Of a stretch of DNA of 64,000 nt, positions 24,012 through 33,226 are shown one piece after another (the stretch's first letter is position 1; each line of letters starts with the position of its first letter). The stretch is taken from contig OZ248348.1 of assembly GCA_965234545.1 (NCBI GenBank), positions 1,759,827 to 1,823,826 on the forward strand, read 5' to 3'. The DNA is from Methylotenera sp965234545. Its GTDB lineage: Bacteria > Pseudomonadota > Gammaproteobacteria > Burkholderiales > Methylophilaceae. The position numbers and the translations under genes are program-made. A model generated the notes under the pieces. The model searched no databases. It worked only from the letters and a program-made list of their open reading frames with translations, and was not told the DNA's origin.

Positions 24012-25439
24012 TTATCTAGGTAGCGTAGAACTGCCCATTAAGAACTCATCGACGGCACGTGCAGCCTGACGGCCTTCACGTATGGCCCAAACCACCAGAG
24101 ATTGACCGCGACGAACGTCGCCAGCAGCAAACACTTTGGCTTTGCTGGTTTTGTAACTGTCTAGGCCTTCGGTGCTGGCTTTAGCATTGCCGCGGCTGTC
24201 TTTTTCTACGGCAAAGGCATCGAGTAATTTTTGTATGGGTGAAACAAAACCCATGGCCAATAAGACCAAATCGGCTTTGATGGTGAATTCGGTGTTCGGC
24301 ACCTCTTGCATTTTGCCGGCTTGCCATTGCACTTTGGCGCCAGTCAGGCCTACCACTTTACCGTTTTCGCCTATTAAGGCTTTAGTCGTAATAGACCAAT
24401 CGCGGTTTGCGCCTTCTTCATGCGAACTGGAAGTGCGCATTTTTAAAGGCCAATTTGGCCAGACCATTTGTTTATCTTCTTGCTCGGGTGGTTGAGGCAT
24501 CAATTCAAACTGGGTAATGGAGGCGGCGCCATGACGATTGGATGTGCCTACGCAATCGGAGCCAGTATCGCCACCGCCTATCACCACCACGTGCTTGTTG
24601 GTTGCCATCACTTGATTGGGCACCGTGTCGCCAGCCACCACTTGATTTTGTGGGGTCAGGAAATCCATGGCATACATCACGCCGTCTAAATCGCGGCCTG
24701 TGACCGGCAGGTCTCGTGGGTGCTCGGCACCGCCAGCTAAGATAACGGCATCAAATTCTGCCAGTAAATCATCGGCTTTCACGTTTTCGCCTACGTGCTG
24801 ATTCACGCGAAATTCCACGCCTTCAGCTTGCATCTGCGTCATGCGTCTGTCGATGTGGGATTTTTCCATTTTAAAATCAGGAATACCGTAGCGTAACAAG
24901 CCGCCAATACGGCTGTTCTTTTCCAATACCACTACACTGTGACCCACTCGAGCTAATTGCTGCGCCGCCGCCATACCAGCTGGGCCGGAACCCACGATGG
25001 CGACTTTTTTGCCGGTTTTATGGCTGGCAAGTTGCGGTTTAACCCAATCGTTTTCCCAAGCTTTATCAATGATCGCGTGCTCTATGGATTTAATGCCCAC
25101 CGCATCCGCATTGATGTTTAGCGTACAGGCTGCCTCACATGGGGCCGGGCAAATACGACCGGTAAATTCTGGAAAGTTATTGGTGCTGTGCAACACATCA
25201 ATCGCGGATTTCCAATCTTGCTGATAAACCAGATCGTTAAAATCAGGAATGATGTTATTCACTGGGCAGCCGCTGGTGCAAAAAGGAATGCCGCAATCCA
25301 TGCAACGCGCACCTTGTTGCTTGGCTTGATCGTCACTCAAATGCAAAACAAATTCTTTGTAGTTTTTAACGCGCTCAACCACAGGCAGATTTGCCTCGCT
25401 CAGCCTGTTGTATTCCATAAAACCCGTTACTTTGCCCAT
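24012..25439 (-). CDS. gltD: Glutamate synthase small subunit GltD
   Basis: The beta subunit of NADPH-GOGAT takes electrons from NADPH and passes them to GltB. The 475-residue protein has the N-terminal iron-sulfur cysteines (GARCMDCGIPFCTSGCPVNNIIPDFND, GRICPAPCEAAC), the FAD motif GSGPAGMAAAQQLARVGHSVVVLEK and the NADPH motif VVVIGGGDTGSDCVG. It follows gltB by about 26 bp. The pair assimilates ammonia together with glutamine synthetase. Confidence 0.97.
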   Translation of the reverse strand: MGKVTGFMEYNRLSEANLPVVERVKNYKEFVLHLSDDQAKQQGARCMDCGIPFCTSGCPVNNIIPDFNDLVYQQDWKSAIDVLHSTNNFPEFTGRICPAPCEAACTLNINADAVGIKSIEHAIIDKAWENDWVKPQLASHKTGKKVAIVGSGPAGMAAAQQLARVGHSVVVLEKNSRIGGLLRYGIPDFKMEKSHIDRRMTQMQAEGVEFRVNQHVGENVKADDLLAEFDAVILAGGAEHPRDLPVTGRDLDGVMYAMDFLTPQNQVVAGDTVPNQVMATNKHVVVIGGGDTGSDCVGTSNRHGAASITQFELMPQPPEQEDKQMVWPNWPLKMRTSSSHEEGANRDWSITTKALIGENGKVVGLTGAKVQWQAGKMQEVPNTEFTIKADLVLLAMGFVSPIQKLLDAFAVEKDSRGNAKASTEGLDSYKTSKAKVFAAGDVRRGQSLVVWAIREGRQAARAVDEFLMGSSTLPR

Positions 25440-25465
25440 ACTAAAACCTTTATCCTATTATGCTT

Positions 25466-28400
25466 TTATGCGGCTTGTTTTGCCGTTGCGGCAGCCAATT
25501 CGGTCAATGCGCGTTTGTATTCAATCGGCATGACTTTCACAAATTTGCTTCTTGAGGTAGCCCAGTCGGCCAACAAGGCTTGGGCACGCACACTACCGGT
25601 ATAGTTCGCATGCTTTTCTATCAGCGTTTTGAGTGTGACTTCGTCTGGCTGATTTAAATGCTGCACTTTACCCACAGCGGCATCGGCTACTTCCACTTTT
25701 TCTAAGGCGACCATGCTCATGTTGCAACGTTTAGCAAACAAGCCGTCTTCGTCATAGACATAAGCCACGCCGCCACTCATACCGGCGGCAAAGTTTTGCC
25801 CGGTGACGCCTAATACCACGACAGTACCGCCAGTCATGTATTCGCAGCCATGGTTACCCACGCCTTCAACCACGGCTGTGGCACCGGAATTGCGCACACA
25901 GAAACGCTCACCGGCCACGCCTCTGAAATAGCTTTCACCGGTGGTCGCGCCGTACATGACGGTGTTACCAACTATGATGTTTTCGTGCGCTAGGCCACTA
26001 AAGGCGACCGGCGGTTTAATGATGATGCGTCCACCGCATAAGCCTTTGCCGACGTAGTCGTTGCCTTCGCCGCTTAATTCAAAGGTGATGCCTTTAGCTA
26101 AGAAAGCAGCAAAGCTTTGGCCCGAGGTGCCATTAAAATTGATGTGTATGCTGTCATCGGGCAACCCGGCGTGACCAAAACGGGTGGCAATTTGATTAGA
26201 CAACATGGTGCCCACCGTGCGGTTGGTATTGGAAATCGCCACGTCCAACACGACTTTTTTACCCTCTTCCAATGCCGGCTTGGCCATGGCCACCAGCTTA
26301 TTGTCTAGCGCATGGATCAAGCCGTGATCTTGCACGTCATTGTGTTTACGTGACACGTCTGCTGGCATGGCTGGCAAATGGAACACTTTGCTGAAATCCA
26401 AACCGTTGATTTTCCAATGCTCTATACCGGCTTGCATGTCTAGCAAATCGGCACGGCCGATTAAATCATCAAACTTCGCCACGCCTATAGAGGCCATCAA
26501 TTCACGCACTTCTTCAGCCACGAAGAAGAAGTAATTCACCACGTGCTCAGGCTGTCCGGTAAAGCGTTTACGCAATTCTGGGTCTTGCGTGGCCACACCT
26601 ACCGGGCAAGTATTCAAATGGCATTTACGCATCATGATGCAGCCTTCTACCACTAGCGGTGCGGTGGCAAAACCAAACTCATCGGCACCTAACAAGGCGC
26701 CTATGACCACGTCACGGCCGGTTTTAATTTGACCGTCCACCTGCAAGATCACGCGACCGCGCAATTGATTGAGCACCAAGGTTTGCTGTGTTTCAGCCAA
26801 GCCTATTTCCCAGGGTCCACCGGCATGTTTCACCGATGAAATTGGCGATGCACCGGTGCCGCCGTCATGGCCCGCAATCACAATGTGATCCGATTTGGCT
26901 TTGGCCACACCGGCCGCCACCGTACCCACACCGGTTTCAGCGACTAATTTGACGGAAATGGATGCTTTAGGATTGGCGTTTTTAAGGTCGTGTATCAGTT
27001 GCGCCAAATCTTCAATCGAATAAATATCGTGGTGCGGTGGCGGTGAAATCAAACCCACGCCAGGCACAGAGAAACGCAATTTAGCAATGTACTCGCTGAC
27101 TTTGTGGCCAGGCAATTGGCCGCCTTCACCAGGTTTAGCACCTTGCGCCATTTTGATTTGTATCTGATCGGCGGAAGCCAAGTATTCGGCCGTCACGCCA
27201 AAGCGACCAGACGCCACTTGTTTGATGCTAGAGCGCATGGAATCGCCGGCTTGCAAGGCGATGTCTTTAACTATTCTGTCGCTGCCTATGACATTGGCCA
27301 TGCTGGTGGCGCTGGCTACTGGGATAAAACGCTTGGCGTCTTCGCCGCCTTCCCCGGTGTTGGATTTACCGCCTATGCGGTTCATGGCAATGGCCAAGGT
27401 CGCATGCGCTTCAGTCGAAATGGAGCCCAATGACATGGCGCCGGTAGCAAAACGTTTGACGATCTCTTTGGCTGGCTCAACTTTGTCTAAAGGAATCGCC
27501 GCGCCCACCGATTTAATTTCAAACAACCCACGCAAGGTCATGTGACGACGCGTTTGATCGTTGATTAACTTGGCGTATTCTTTGTAAGTGTCGGCTGAAT
27601 TGGTGCGAGTGGCATGTTGCAATTTAGCAATCGAATCCGGCGTCCACATGTGCTCTTCACCACGCACGCGGAAAGCATATTCGCCACCGGCATCCAAATG
27701 CTTAGCCAATACTGGGTCTTCGCCAAAGGCTGCCGTATGCAAGCGCTCGGCTTCTTCCGCCACTTGCGCCAAACCTATGCCTTCAATGTTGGTGGTGGTG
27801 CCAGTAAAGTATTGATTAACAAAGGCGCTATTTAGGCCGATGGCTTCAAATATTTGTGCGCCACAGTATGATTGGTAAGTGGAAATACCCATTTTAGACA
27901 TGACTTTATACAAGCCCTTGCCTATGGCTTTAACAAACTTTTTAGCCGCTTCGTGGCTATCTTTAACGTCCATGTGCTTGATGGTTTCAAAGGCTAACCA
28001 AGGGCAAACCGCTTCCGCGCCATAACCGGCCAATAAAGCAAAATGGTGCACTTCGCGTGCCGATCCGGTGTCAACAACCAAGCCTGCGCTGGTGCGTAAA
28101 CCGGTTTTTACCAAATGCTCGTGGGTGGCGGAACAAGCTAATAACGCCGGGATCGCCATGCGATCGGCACTCACGTCTCGATCAGACAGAATCAAAATAT
28201 TGAAGCCATCTTGCACGGCTTTTTCTGCCGCACTGGTAATGCCTGCCACGGCTTTAGCCATGCCAACCTTACCCTGTGATAACGGATACGTGATGTCCAA
28301 TACGATGGATTTATATTGGTTTTGCGTAAAGGTCGCGATGGCTTTCAATTGCGCCAGCTCGTCTAGGGTTAAGACCGGTTGCGCGGCTTCTAAACGCATG

Positions 28401-30106
28401 GGCGGGTAGTCTACGTCCACTCCTAATAAATTGGGTTTAGGACCGATAAAGGTCACCAAAGACATCACCAACTCTTCACGAATCGGATCTATAGGCGGGT
28501 TGGTCACTTGCGCGAACAACTGCTTGAAGTAGTTATAGAGTAATTTTGGTTTAACCGACAACACCGGTAAAGCCGCATCGTTACCCATGGAACCCGAGCC
28601 TTCTTCACCATTTTCCACCATGGGCTGCATGACGAATTTGATGTCTTCTTGGGTGTAACCAAACGCTTGTTGGGTATCCAACAAATTGGCTGCCATGGCT
28701 AATTCGGCGTCTACTTTCGGCATGTCGCTTAAGAAATAACGCGTTTTTTCTAGCCATTGCTTGTAAGGTTTGGCCGTCGCTAAGGCATTTTTGACTTCAG
28801 CATCGCCTATGATGCGGCCTTGTTCCATGTCGATTAACAACATTTTGCCCGGCTCTAAGCGCCATTTTTTTACGATTTTTTCTTGTGGGAAAGTCAGCAC
28901 ACCCATTTCCGAGGCCATCATCACCAAATCGTCATCGGTCACTAGGTAACGCGCTGGACGTAAACCGTTGCGATCCAAGGTGGCGCCTATCATGCGACCA
29001 TCGGTGAACGCGACGGCGGCTGGGCCATCCCATGGCTCCATCAAAGCAGCATGGTATTCGTAAAAAGCACGGCGCTCTTGATCCATCAAACTGTTGTTGC
29101 TCCAGGCTTCTGGAATCAGCATCATCATGGCATGCGGCAAGGAATAACCGCCTGCCACTAGCAACTCTAAGCAATTATCAAAACAGGCAGAATCGGACTG
29201 GCCGTCCACGATCAATGGCCACAATTTTTCCAAATCTTCACCGATCACGCTGGACTTCATGGTTTCGTGACGCGCCGCCATCCAATTGACGTTACCTTGC
29301 ACGGTATTGATTTCGCCGTTGTGTGCAATCATACGGAACGGGTGCGCTAAATCCCAGGCAGGGAAGGTGTTGGTAGAAAAGCGTTGGTGCACTAAAGCTA
29401 GCGCCGACACCAACGTTTCGTCGTTTAAATCTTGGTAATACACGCCCACTTCATTGGCCAGCAACATGCCTTTGTAGACGATGGTACGAGAGGATAACGA
29501 AGGGATGTAAAAGGTGGCTTTGTCTTGCAAATTAAGCGCACGAACCGCGTGCTCAATGCGCTTACGGATGACGAATAATTTACGCTCAAACACCGTTTGG
29601 TCTGCGTCCGTAGCGCCTATGATTAATTGGCGCATGGTCGGTTCAACATCACGTGCCGCTTGGGCTATGTTGCTGTTGTTGACCGGTGTATCGCGCCAGC
29701 CTAGCAAGTTTTGTTTTTCTTCTGCGACTATCTTGGCGATCAGGTTAACGCAGGCCTGACAGTTTTCCGCTGCTTGCGGTAAGAAAACGTTAGCCACCGC
29801 GTATTGGCCAGCTGCTGGCAAAGTAATGCCTAATTTAGCGGCTTCCTTACGCATGAAGGCATCGGGCATTTGCATGAGCAACCCGGCGCCATCGCCTAAT
29901 TTTGGATCGTAGCCAGTCGCGCCTCGGTGCGTTAGGTTGGTTAATAACTCCAAGCCTTTTTGCACGATATCGTGGGATTTTTTGCCTTTAATGTGCGCCA
30001 CAAATCCAACGCCACAAGCATCACGCTCGTTAGTCGGATTGTATAAACCTTGCTGCGCTGGCTTGCCTGAATTGACGTGGATTGCCTTACTTAAACCTGA
30101 TGCCAT
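25466..30106 (-). CDS. gltB: Glutamate synthase large subunit GltB
   Basis: The alpha subunit of GOGAT converts glutamine plus 2-oxoglutarate to two glutamates. The 1546-residue protein has the Ntn glutaminase with catalytic Cys31 (ERDACGVGF; the preceding residues are a cleaved propeptide), a central domain, the FMN synthase barrel (KPGEGGQLPGHKV, GHDGGTGASPISS), the 3Fe-4S cysteines MMRKCHLNTCPVG, and a C-terminal GXGXG beta-helix (GGTVVVLGVTGQNFAAGMSGG). All domains are present and length is normal. Confidence 0.98.
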   Translation of the reverse strand: MASGLSKAIHVNSGKPAQQGLYNPTNERDACGVGFVAHIKGKKSHDIVQKGLELLTNLTHRGATGYDPKLGDGAGLLMQMPDAFMRKEAAKLGITLPAAGQYAVANVFLPQAAENCQACVNLIAKIVAEEKQNLLGWRDTPVNNSNIAQAARDVEPTMRQLIIGATDADQTVFERKLFVIRKRIEHAVRALNLQDKATFYIPSLSSRTIVYKGMLLANEVGVYYQDLNDETLVSALALVHQRFSTNTFPAWDLAHPFRMIAHNGEINTVQGNVNWMAARHETMKSSVIGEDLEKLWPLIVDGQSDSACFDNCLELLVAGGYSLPHAMMMLIPEAWSNNSLMDQERRAFYEYHAALMEPWDGPAAVAFTDGRMIGATLDRNGLRPARYLVTDDDLVMMASEMGVLTFPQEKIVKKWRLEPGKMLLIDMEQGRIIGDAEVKNALATAKPYKQWLEKTRYFLSDMPKVDAELAMAANLLDTQQAFGYTQEDIKFVMQPMVENGEEGSGSMGNDAALPVLSVKPKLLYNYFKQLFAQVTNPPIDPIREELVMSLVTFIGPKPNLLGVDVDYPPMRLEAAQPVLTLDELAQLKAIATFTQNQYKSIVLDITYPLSQGKVGMAKAVAGITSAAEKAVQDGFNILILSDRDVSADRMAIPALLACSATHEHLVKTGLRTSAGLVVDTGSAREVHHFALLAGYGAEAVCPWLAFETIKHMDVKDSHEAAKKFVKAIGKGLYKVMSKMGISTYQSYCGAQIFEAIGLNSAFVNQYFTGTTTNIEGIGLAQVAEEAERLHTAAFGEDPVLAKHLDAGGEYAFRVRGEEHMWTPDSIAKLQHATRTNSADTYKEYAKLINDQTRRHMTLRGLFEIKSVGAAIPLDKVEPAKEIVKRFATGAMSLGSISTEAHATLAIAMNRIGGKSNTGEGGEDAKRFIPVASATSMANVIGSDRIVKDIALQAGDSMRSSIKQVASGRFGVTAEYLASADQIQIKMAQGAKPGEGGQLPGHKVSEYIAKLRFSVPGVGLISPPPHHDIYSIEDLAQLIHDLKNANPKASISVKLVAETGVGTVAAGVAKAKSDHIVIAGHDGGTGASPISSVKHAGGPWEIGLAETQQTLVLNQLRGRVILQVDGQIKTGRDVVIGALLGADEFGFATAPLVVEGCIMMRKCHLNTCPVGVATQDPELRKRFTGQPEHVVNYFFFVAEEVRELMASIGVAKFDDLIGRADLLDMQAGIEHWKINGLDFSKVFHLPAMPADVSRKHNDVQDHGLIHALDNKLVAMAKPALEEGKKVVLDVAISNTNRTVGTMLSNQIATRFGHAGLPDDSIHINFNGTSGQSFAAFLAKGITFELSGEGNDYVGKGLCGGRIIIKPPVAFSGLAHENIIVGNTVMYGATTGESYFRGVAGERFCVRNSGATAVVEGVGNHGCEYMTGGTVVVLGVTGQNFAAGMSGGVAYVYDEDGLFAKRCNMSMVALEKVEVADAAVGKVQHLNQPDEVTLKTLIEKHANYTGSVRAQALLADWATSRSKFVKVMPIEYKRALTELAAATAKQAA

Positions 30107-30141
30107 ATTATCTAATCACAAAACATTTAGAGGAACCTTAA

Positions 30142-30170
30142 AGTTTACCGTTAAATGCCTATCTGTTCAA
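30142..30170 (-). promoter_or_regulatory. Putative sigma-70 promoter for gltBD
   Basis: On the minus strand TTGAAC and TAAACT are spaced by 17 bp, about 35 bp before the gltB ATG. Consensus match only. Confidence 0.4.
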
Positions 30171-30244
30171 TAAGATACCGCTTAAAGTTACAGAATAATT
30201 AAGCTGGCCGCCTTTAAATAAGCCAAACATAGCCTGGTCGACAG

Positions 30245-31525
30245 CTAAAGTGATGCAAAGGCTTTTCTAGCGGCCGCTAAAGTGAGGGCGATGTCTTCGT
30301 CGGTGTGCGCAGCCGAAACAAAGCCAGCTTCAAAAGCCGATGGGCCCAAGTAGACGCCGCTGTCTAACATGCTGTGGAAAAAGCGGTTGAAGTGCTCTTT
30401 GTTGGATTGCATGATTTCATGGTAGCTGCTGGGGCAGTGCTGACTAAAATACAAACCAAACATGCCACCGACATTTTGCGCATTAAAAATCACGCCAGCC
30501 TCAGCGGCCGCGGCTTTTAAGCCCTCCACCAATTTTGCCGTTTGGGCGGCCAATTTGCTGTGGAAGTTAGGCGCTTGTATGAGTTGCAAGGTTTTTAACC
30601 CAGCGGTAACGGCAATCGGATTGCCAGACAAGGTCCCCGCCTGATACACCTTACCCACCGGCGCCAAGCATTGCATGATGTCTTTACGGCCACCAAATGC
30701 CCCAACCGGCAAGCCGCCACCGATGACTTTACCTAAAGTGGTCATGTCTGGTTTGATGTTGTAAAGCGCTTGCGCCCCACCCAAATGCACCCTGAAACCG
30801 GTCATCACTTCATCAAAAATCAACACGGCGCCGTGCTTAGTACAAAGTGCCCTAAGCGTTTGTAAAAATGCTTGATGAGGCACTATCAAATTCATGTTGC
30901 CCACCACAGGCTCAATAATGACGCAGGCAATTTCATCGCCCACTTGCGCAAACAAATCTTCCAATGCCTGACTGTTGTTGTACTCTAAAGTCAACGTATG
31001 CGCCGCGACACTGGCTGGCACGCCTCCCGAATCGGGCTCGCCAAAGGTTAGCAAACCGGAACCGGCTTTCACCAGCAAACCGTCTGAATGACCGTGGTAA
31101 CAACCCTCAAATTTAACGATCTTGTCGCGACCGGTAAACCCACGTGCCGTGCGTATCGCACTCATGGTCGCCTCGGTGCCACTGCTATTTAGACGCACCT
31201 GTTCCATGCTGGGCATCAATTTATTAATTAACTGGGCCATCTCCAACTCCAAACCGGTTGGCGCACCAAACGACAAACTGTTTTCGGCGGCAGCTTGCAC
31301 GGCTTGAATCACTTCAGGATGTGCATGGCCGACTATCATCGGGCCCCAGGAATTGATGTAATCGATGTACTCTTTACCGTCCACGTCCCACAATCTTGAG
31401 CCCAAGCCTTTTTTAAAGAAAACCGGCGTGCCGCCTACGCTGCGAAAAGCCCGGACCGGCGAATTCACCCCACCCGGAATCAGCCGTTGGGATTGTTCAA
31501 ATAAGGTTTGGTTAGTGGATGTCAT
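30245..31525 (-). CDS. hemL: Glutamate-1-semialdehyde 2,1-aminomutase HemL
   Basis: HemL makes 5-aminolevulinate from glutamate-1-semialdehyde, the C5 heme route, using PLP. The 426-residue protein has FEQSQRLIPGGVNSPVRAF, WGPMIVGHAHPEV, LNSSGTEATMSAIRTARGFTGR, KFEGCYHGHSD, the DEV of LIFDEVMTGFRV and the PLP Lys in TTLGKVIGGGLPVGAFGG. It is nine bases after thiE in a thiD-thiE-hemL series. Confidence 0.97.
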   Translation of the reverse strand: MTSTNQTLFEQSQRLIPGGVNSPVRAFRSVGGTPVFFKKGLGSRLWDVDGKEYIDYINSWGPMIVGHAHPEVIQAVQAAAENSLSFGAPTGLELEMAQLINKLMPSMEQVRLNSSGTEATMSAIRTARGFTGRDKIVKFEGCYHGHSDGLLVKAGSGLLTFGEPDSGGVPASVAAHTLTLEYNNSQALEDLFAQVGDEIACVIIEPVVGNMNLIVPHQAFLQTLRALCTKHGAVLIFDEVMTGFRVHLGGAQALYNIKPDMTTLGKVIGGGLPVGAFGGRKDIMQCLAPVGKVYQAGTLSGNPIAVTAGLKTLQLIQAPNFHSKLAAQTAKLVEGLKAAAAEAGVIFNAQNVGGMFGLYFSQHCPSSYHEIMQSNKEHFNRFFHSMLDSGVYLGPSAFEAGFVSAAHTDEDIALTLAAARKAFASL

Positions 31526-31534
31526 GGTTGAGCC

Positions 31535-32155
31535 TTACGCTTGGTTACTAAATAATTGAGTGAATTTTTGTGCGCTTAATTTTACGTCATCTGCATTAAA
31601 AATGGCATGGATTACCGCTACCGAACTGGCTCCCGCGGCTATCGCCTGCCCTGCGTTAGCCAAGTTAATGCCGCCTATGGCCACGGCTGGAATGCTTAAC
31701 TGTGCCTTAGCCAATTCAAACAAACTTAAATCGGCAACCGGCGCATTGGGCTTGGTGCTGGAGGCAAAACAAGCGCCAAAGGCCACGTAATCGACACCGG
31801 CTTGTTGGGCCGCTAAAGCCAAATCAAATCGGTTGTAGCATGAGGCGCCGAGTAATTTTCTCTTGCCTATTTTGCTGCTAATTTCTGCCAAATTGCCGTC
31901 ATCGGCGCCTATGTGTACGCCATCTGCATCCAGCGTTAAACAGAGTTCTAGCGAATCATTAATAATCAAAGGCACGCCGTATTGGCGACACAAGGGCAAG
32001 ATGGCCCGCGCTTGCTGGGTTTGCAATGCTTTATCGGCTAATTTATTACGGTACTGCAAGACGCTCACGCCGCCTTGCAAGGCTAACGCCACTTTTGTCA
32101 GCAATAGCCCGGTATTGGTTTCATCCGGCGTAATGGCATACAAGCCTTTTATCAT
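31535..32155 (-). CDS. thiE: Thiamine-phosphate synthase ThiE
   Basis: ThiE joins HMP-pyrophosphate and the thiazole phosphate to thiamine phosphate. The 206-residue TIM barrel has GVSVLQYRNKLADKALQ, PLIINDSLELCLTLDADGVHIGADD, LGASCYN, YVAFGACFASSTKP and VAIGGINLANAGQAIAAGASSVAVI. It lies between thiD and hemL with short gaps. Confidence 0.95.
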   Translation of the reverse strand: MIKGLYAITPDETNTGLLLTKVALALQGGVSVLQYRNKLADKALQTQQARAILPLCRQYGVPLIINDSLELCLTLDADGVHIGADDGNLAEISSKIGKRKLLGASCYNRFDLALAAQQAGVDYVAFGACFASSTKPNAPVADLSLFELAKAQLSIPAVAIGGINLANAGQAIAAGASSVAVIHAIFNADDVKLSAQKFTQLFSNQA

Positions 32156-32170
32156 TAGAGGCGCGCTGTT

Positions 32171-33031
32171 TTAATGGCTTTTACTGGAGGCTTCGCCGCT
32201 GTTAACCACGGCATCTTCTTCATCGCGCGCCCAAAACATGCGATCGGGTATGAACTGGCCCATGCCTGGCCTAAAACCGTGTTTTAGGGTTTGCCAAGTA
32301 AATTCTTGCGCCTCGGCAACGGCATCTTCCATGCTTAAGCCGTGCGCCATGCAGGCGGCAATGGCGCTGGTCATGGTGCAACCCGAGCCATGGTAATTGC
32401 CGGGCAAACGCTCCCATTTATAGGCTTTAATCAATTTGTTGTCGCCGTACAAGGTATTGGTCACCTCTAGCGTGCGCTCGTGGGTGCCGGTAATTAACAC
32501 GTACTCACTGCCCATGGCTAAAAGCCGCGCGGCACTTTCATCCAGCGAGGTCAACGCCACCTCATCGCTGTCGTCAGCAAAGGCAAAACGGCGGGCTTCC
32601 AAACTATTTGGGGTAATCAAGGTGGCTTGCGGAAAGAGCAGTTCTATCATGGCATCCATCATGTCATCGTTGCTTAAATCGTCACCGCGACCCGAGCTTA
32701 AAATGGGGTCGATTAACAAAGGCACATCGGGATAGTCGGCCATGATTTCGGCTATCACCGCCACATTTTCCACTGAGCCCAATATGCCTAATTTAAACGC
32801 CGATACTTGCACGTCTTCTAGGATGGCGCGCGCCTGATCGTTAACCCAATCGGCATCCATGGCCAACACGCTGTCTACACCGCGGGTGTCTTGCACAGTA
32901 ATGGCCGTGACCACCGACAAGGGGTGGCAACCAATGCTGGCAAAAGTTAGGATGTCAGCCTGCAAGCCTGCCCCGCCACTTGGGTCGGTGCCGGCAAAGG
33001 TGAGTACTGATGGTGGTGCTTGGTTGGCCAT
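32171..33031 (-). CDS. thiD: Hydroxymethylpyrimidine (phosphate) kinase ThiD
   Basis: ThiD phosphorylates HMP and HMP-P for thiamine synthesis. The 286-residue ribokinase-fold protein has VLTFAGTDPSGGAGLQADILTFASIGCH, SVVTAITVQDTRGV, LLIDPILSSGRGDDL, LITPNSLEARR and the anion hole/catalytic GSGCTMTSAIAACMAHG. It starts the thiD-thiE-hemL unit just after tRNA-Gly. Confidence 0.95.
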   Translation of the reverse strand: MANQAPPSVLTFAGTDPSGGAGLQADILTFASIGCHPLSVVTAITVQDTRGVDSVLAMDADWVNDQARAILEDVQVSAFKLGILGSVENVAVIAEIMADYPDVPLLIDPILSSGRGDDLSNDDMMDAMIELLFPQATLITPNSLEARRFAFADDSDEVALTSLDESAARLLAMGSEYVLITGTHERTLEVTNTLYGDNKLIKAYKWERLPGNYHGSGCTMTSAIAACMAHGLSMEDAVAEAQEFTWQTLKHGFRPGMGQFIPDRMFWARDEEDAVVNSGEASSKSH

Positions 33032-33057
33032 ATAGTCGTAAACTTTTAATTAGTCGA

Positions 33058-33131
33058 TGGAGCGGGCGATGGGAATCGAACCCACGGCACTAGCTTGGGA
33101 AGCTAGGGTATTACCATTATACGACGCCCGC
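33058..33131 (-). tRNA. tRNA-Gly(CCC)
   Basis: 74 nt with encoded CCA; acceptor GCGGGCG pairs with CGCCCGC, anticodon loop TTCCCAA (CCC), T-loop TTCGATT. The gene lies between thiD and a nuclease/helicase-like gene. Bases 33132-33226 upstream hold no gene. Confidence 0.93.
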
Positions 33132-33226
33132 CTAATGCATCATTTTACTGCATTTTGCTTGGGCGCTGTGCGAGGTAGTTTTTAATTACATTGACTTTAA
33201 ATGCCACTAAAAAGATTTTGTAGTTT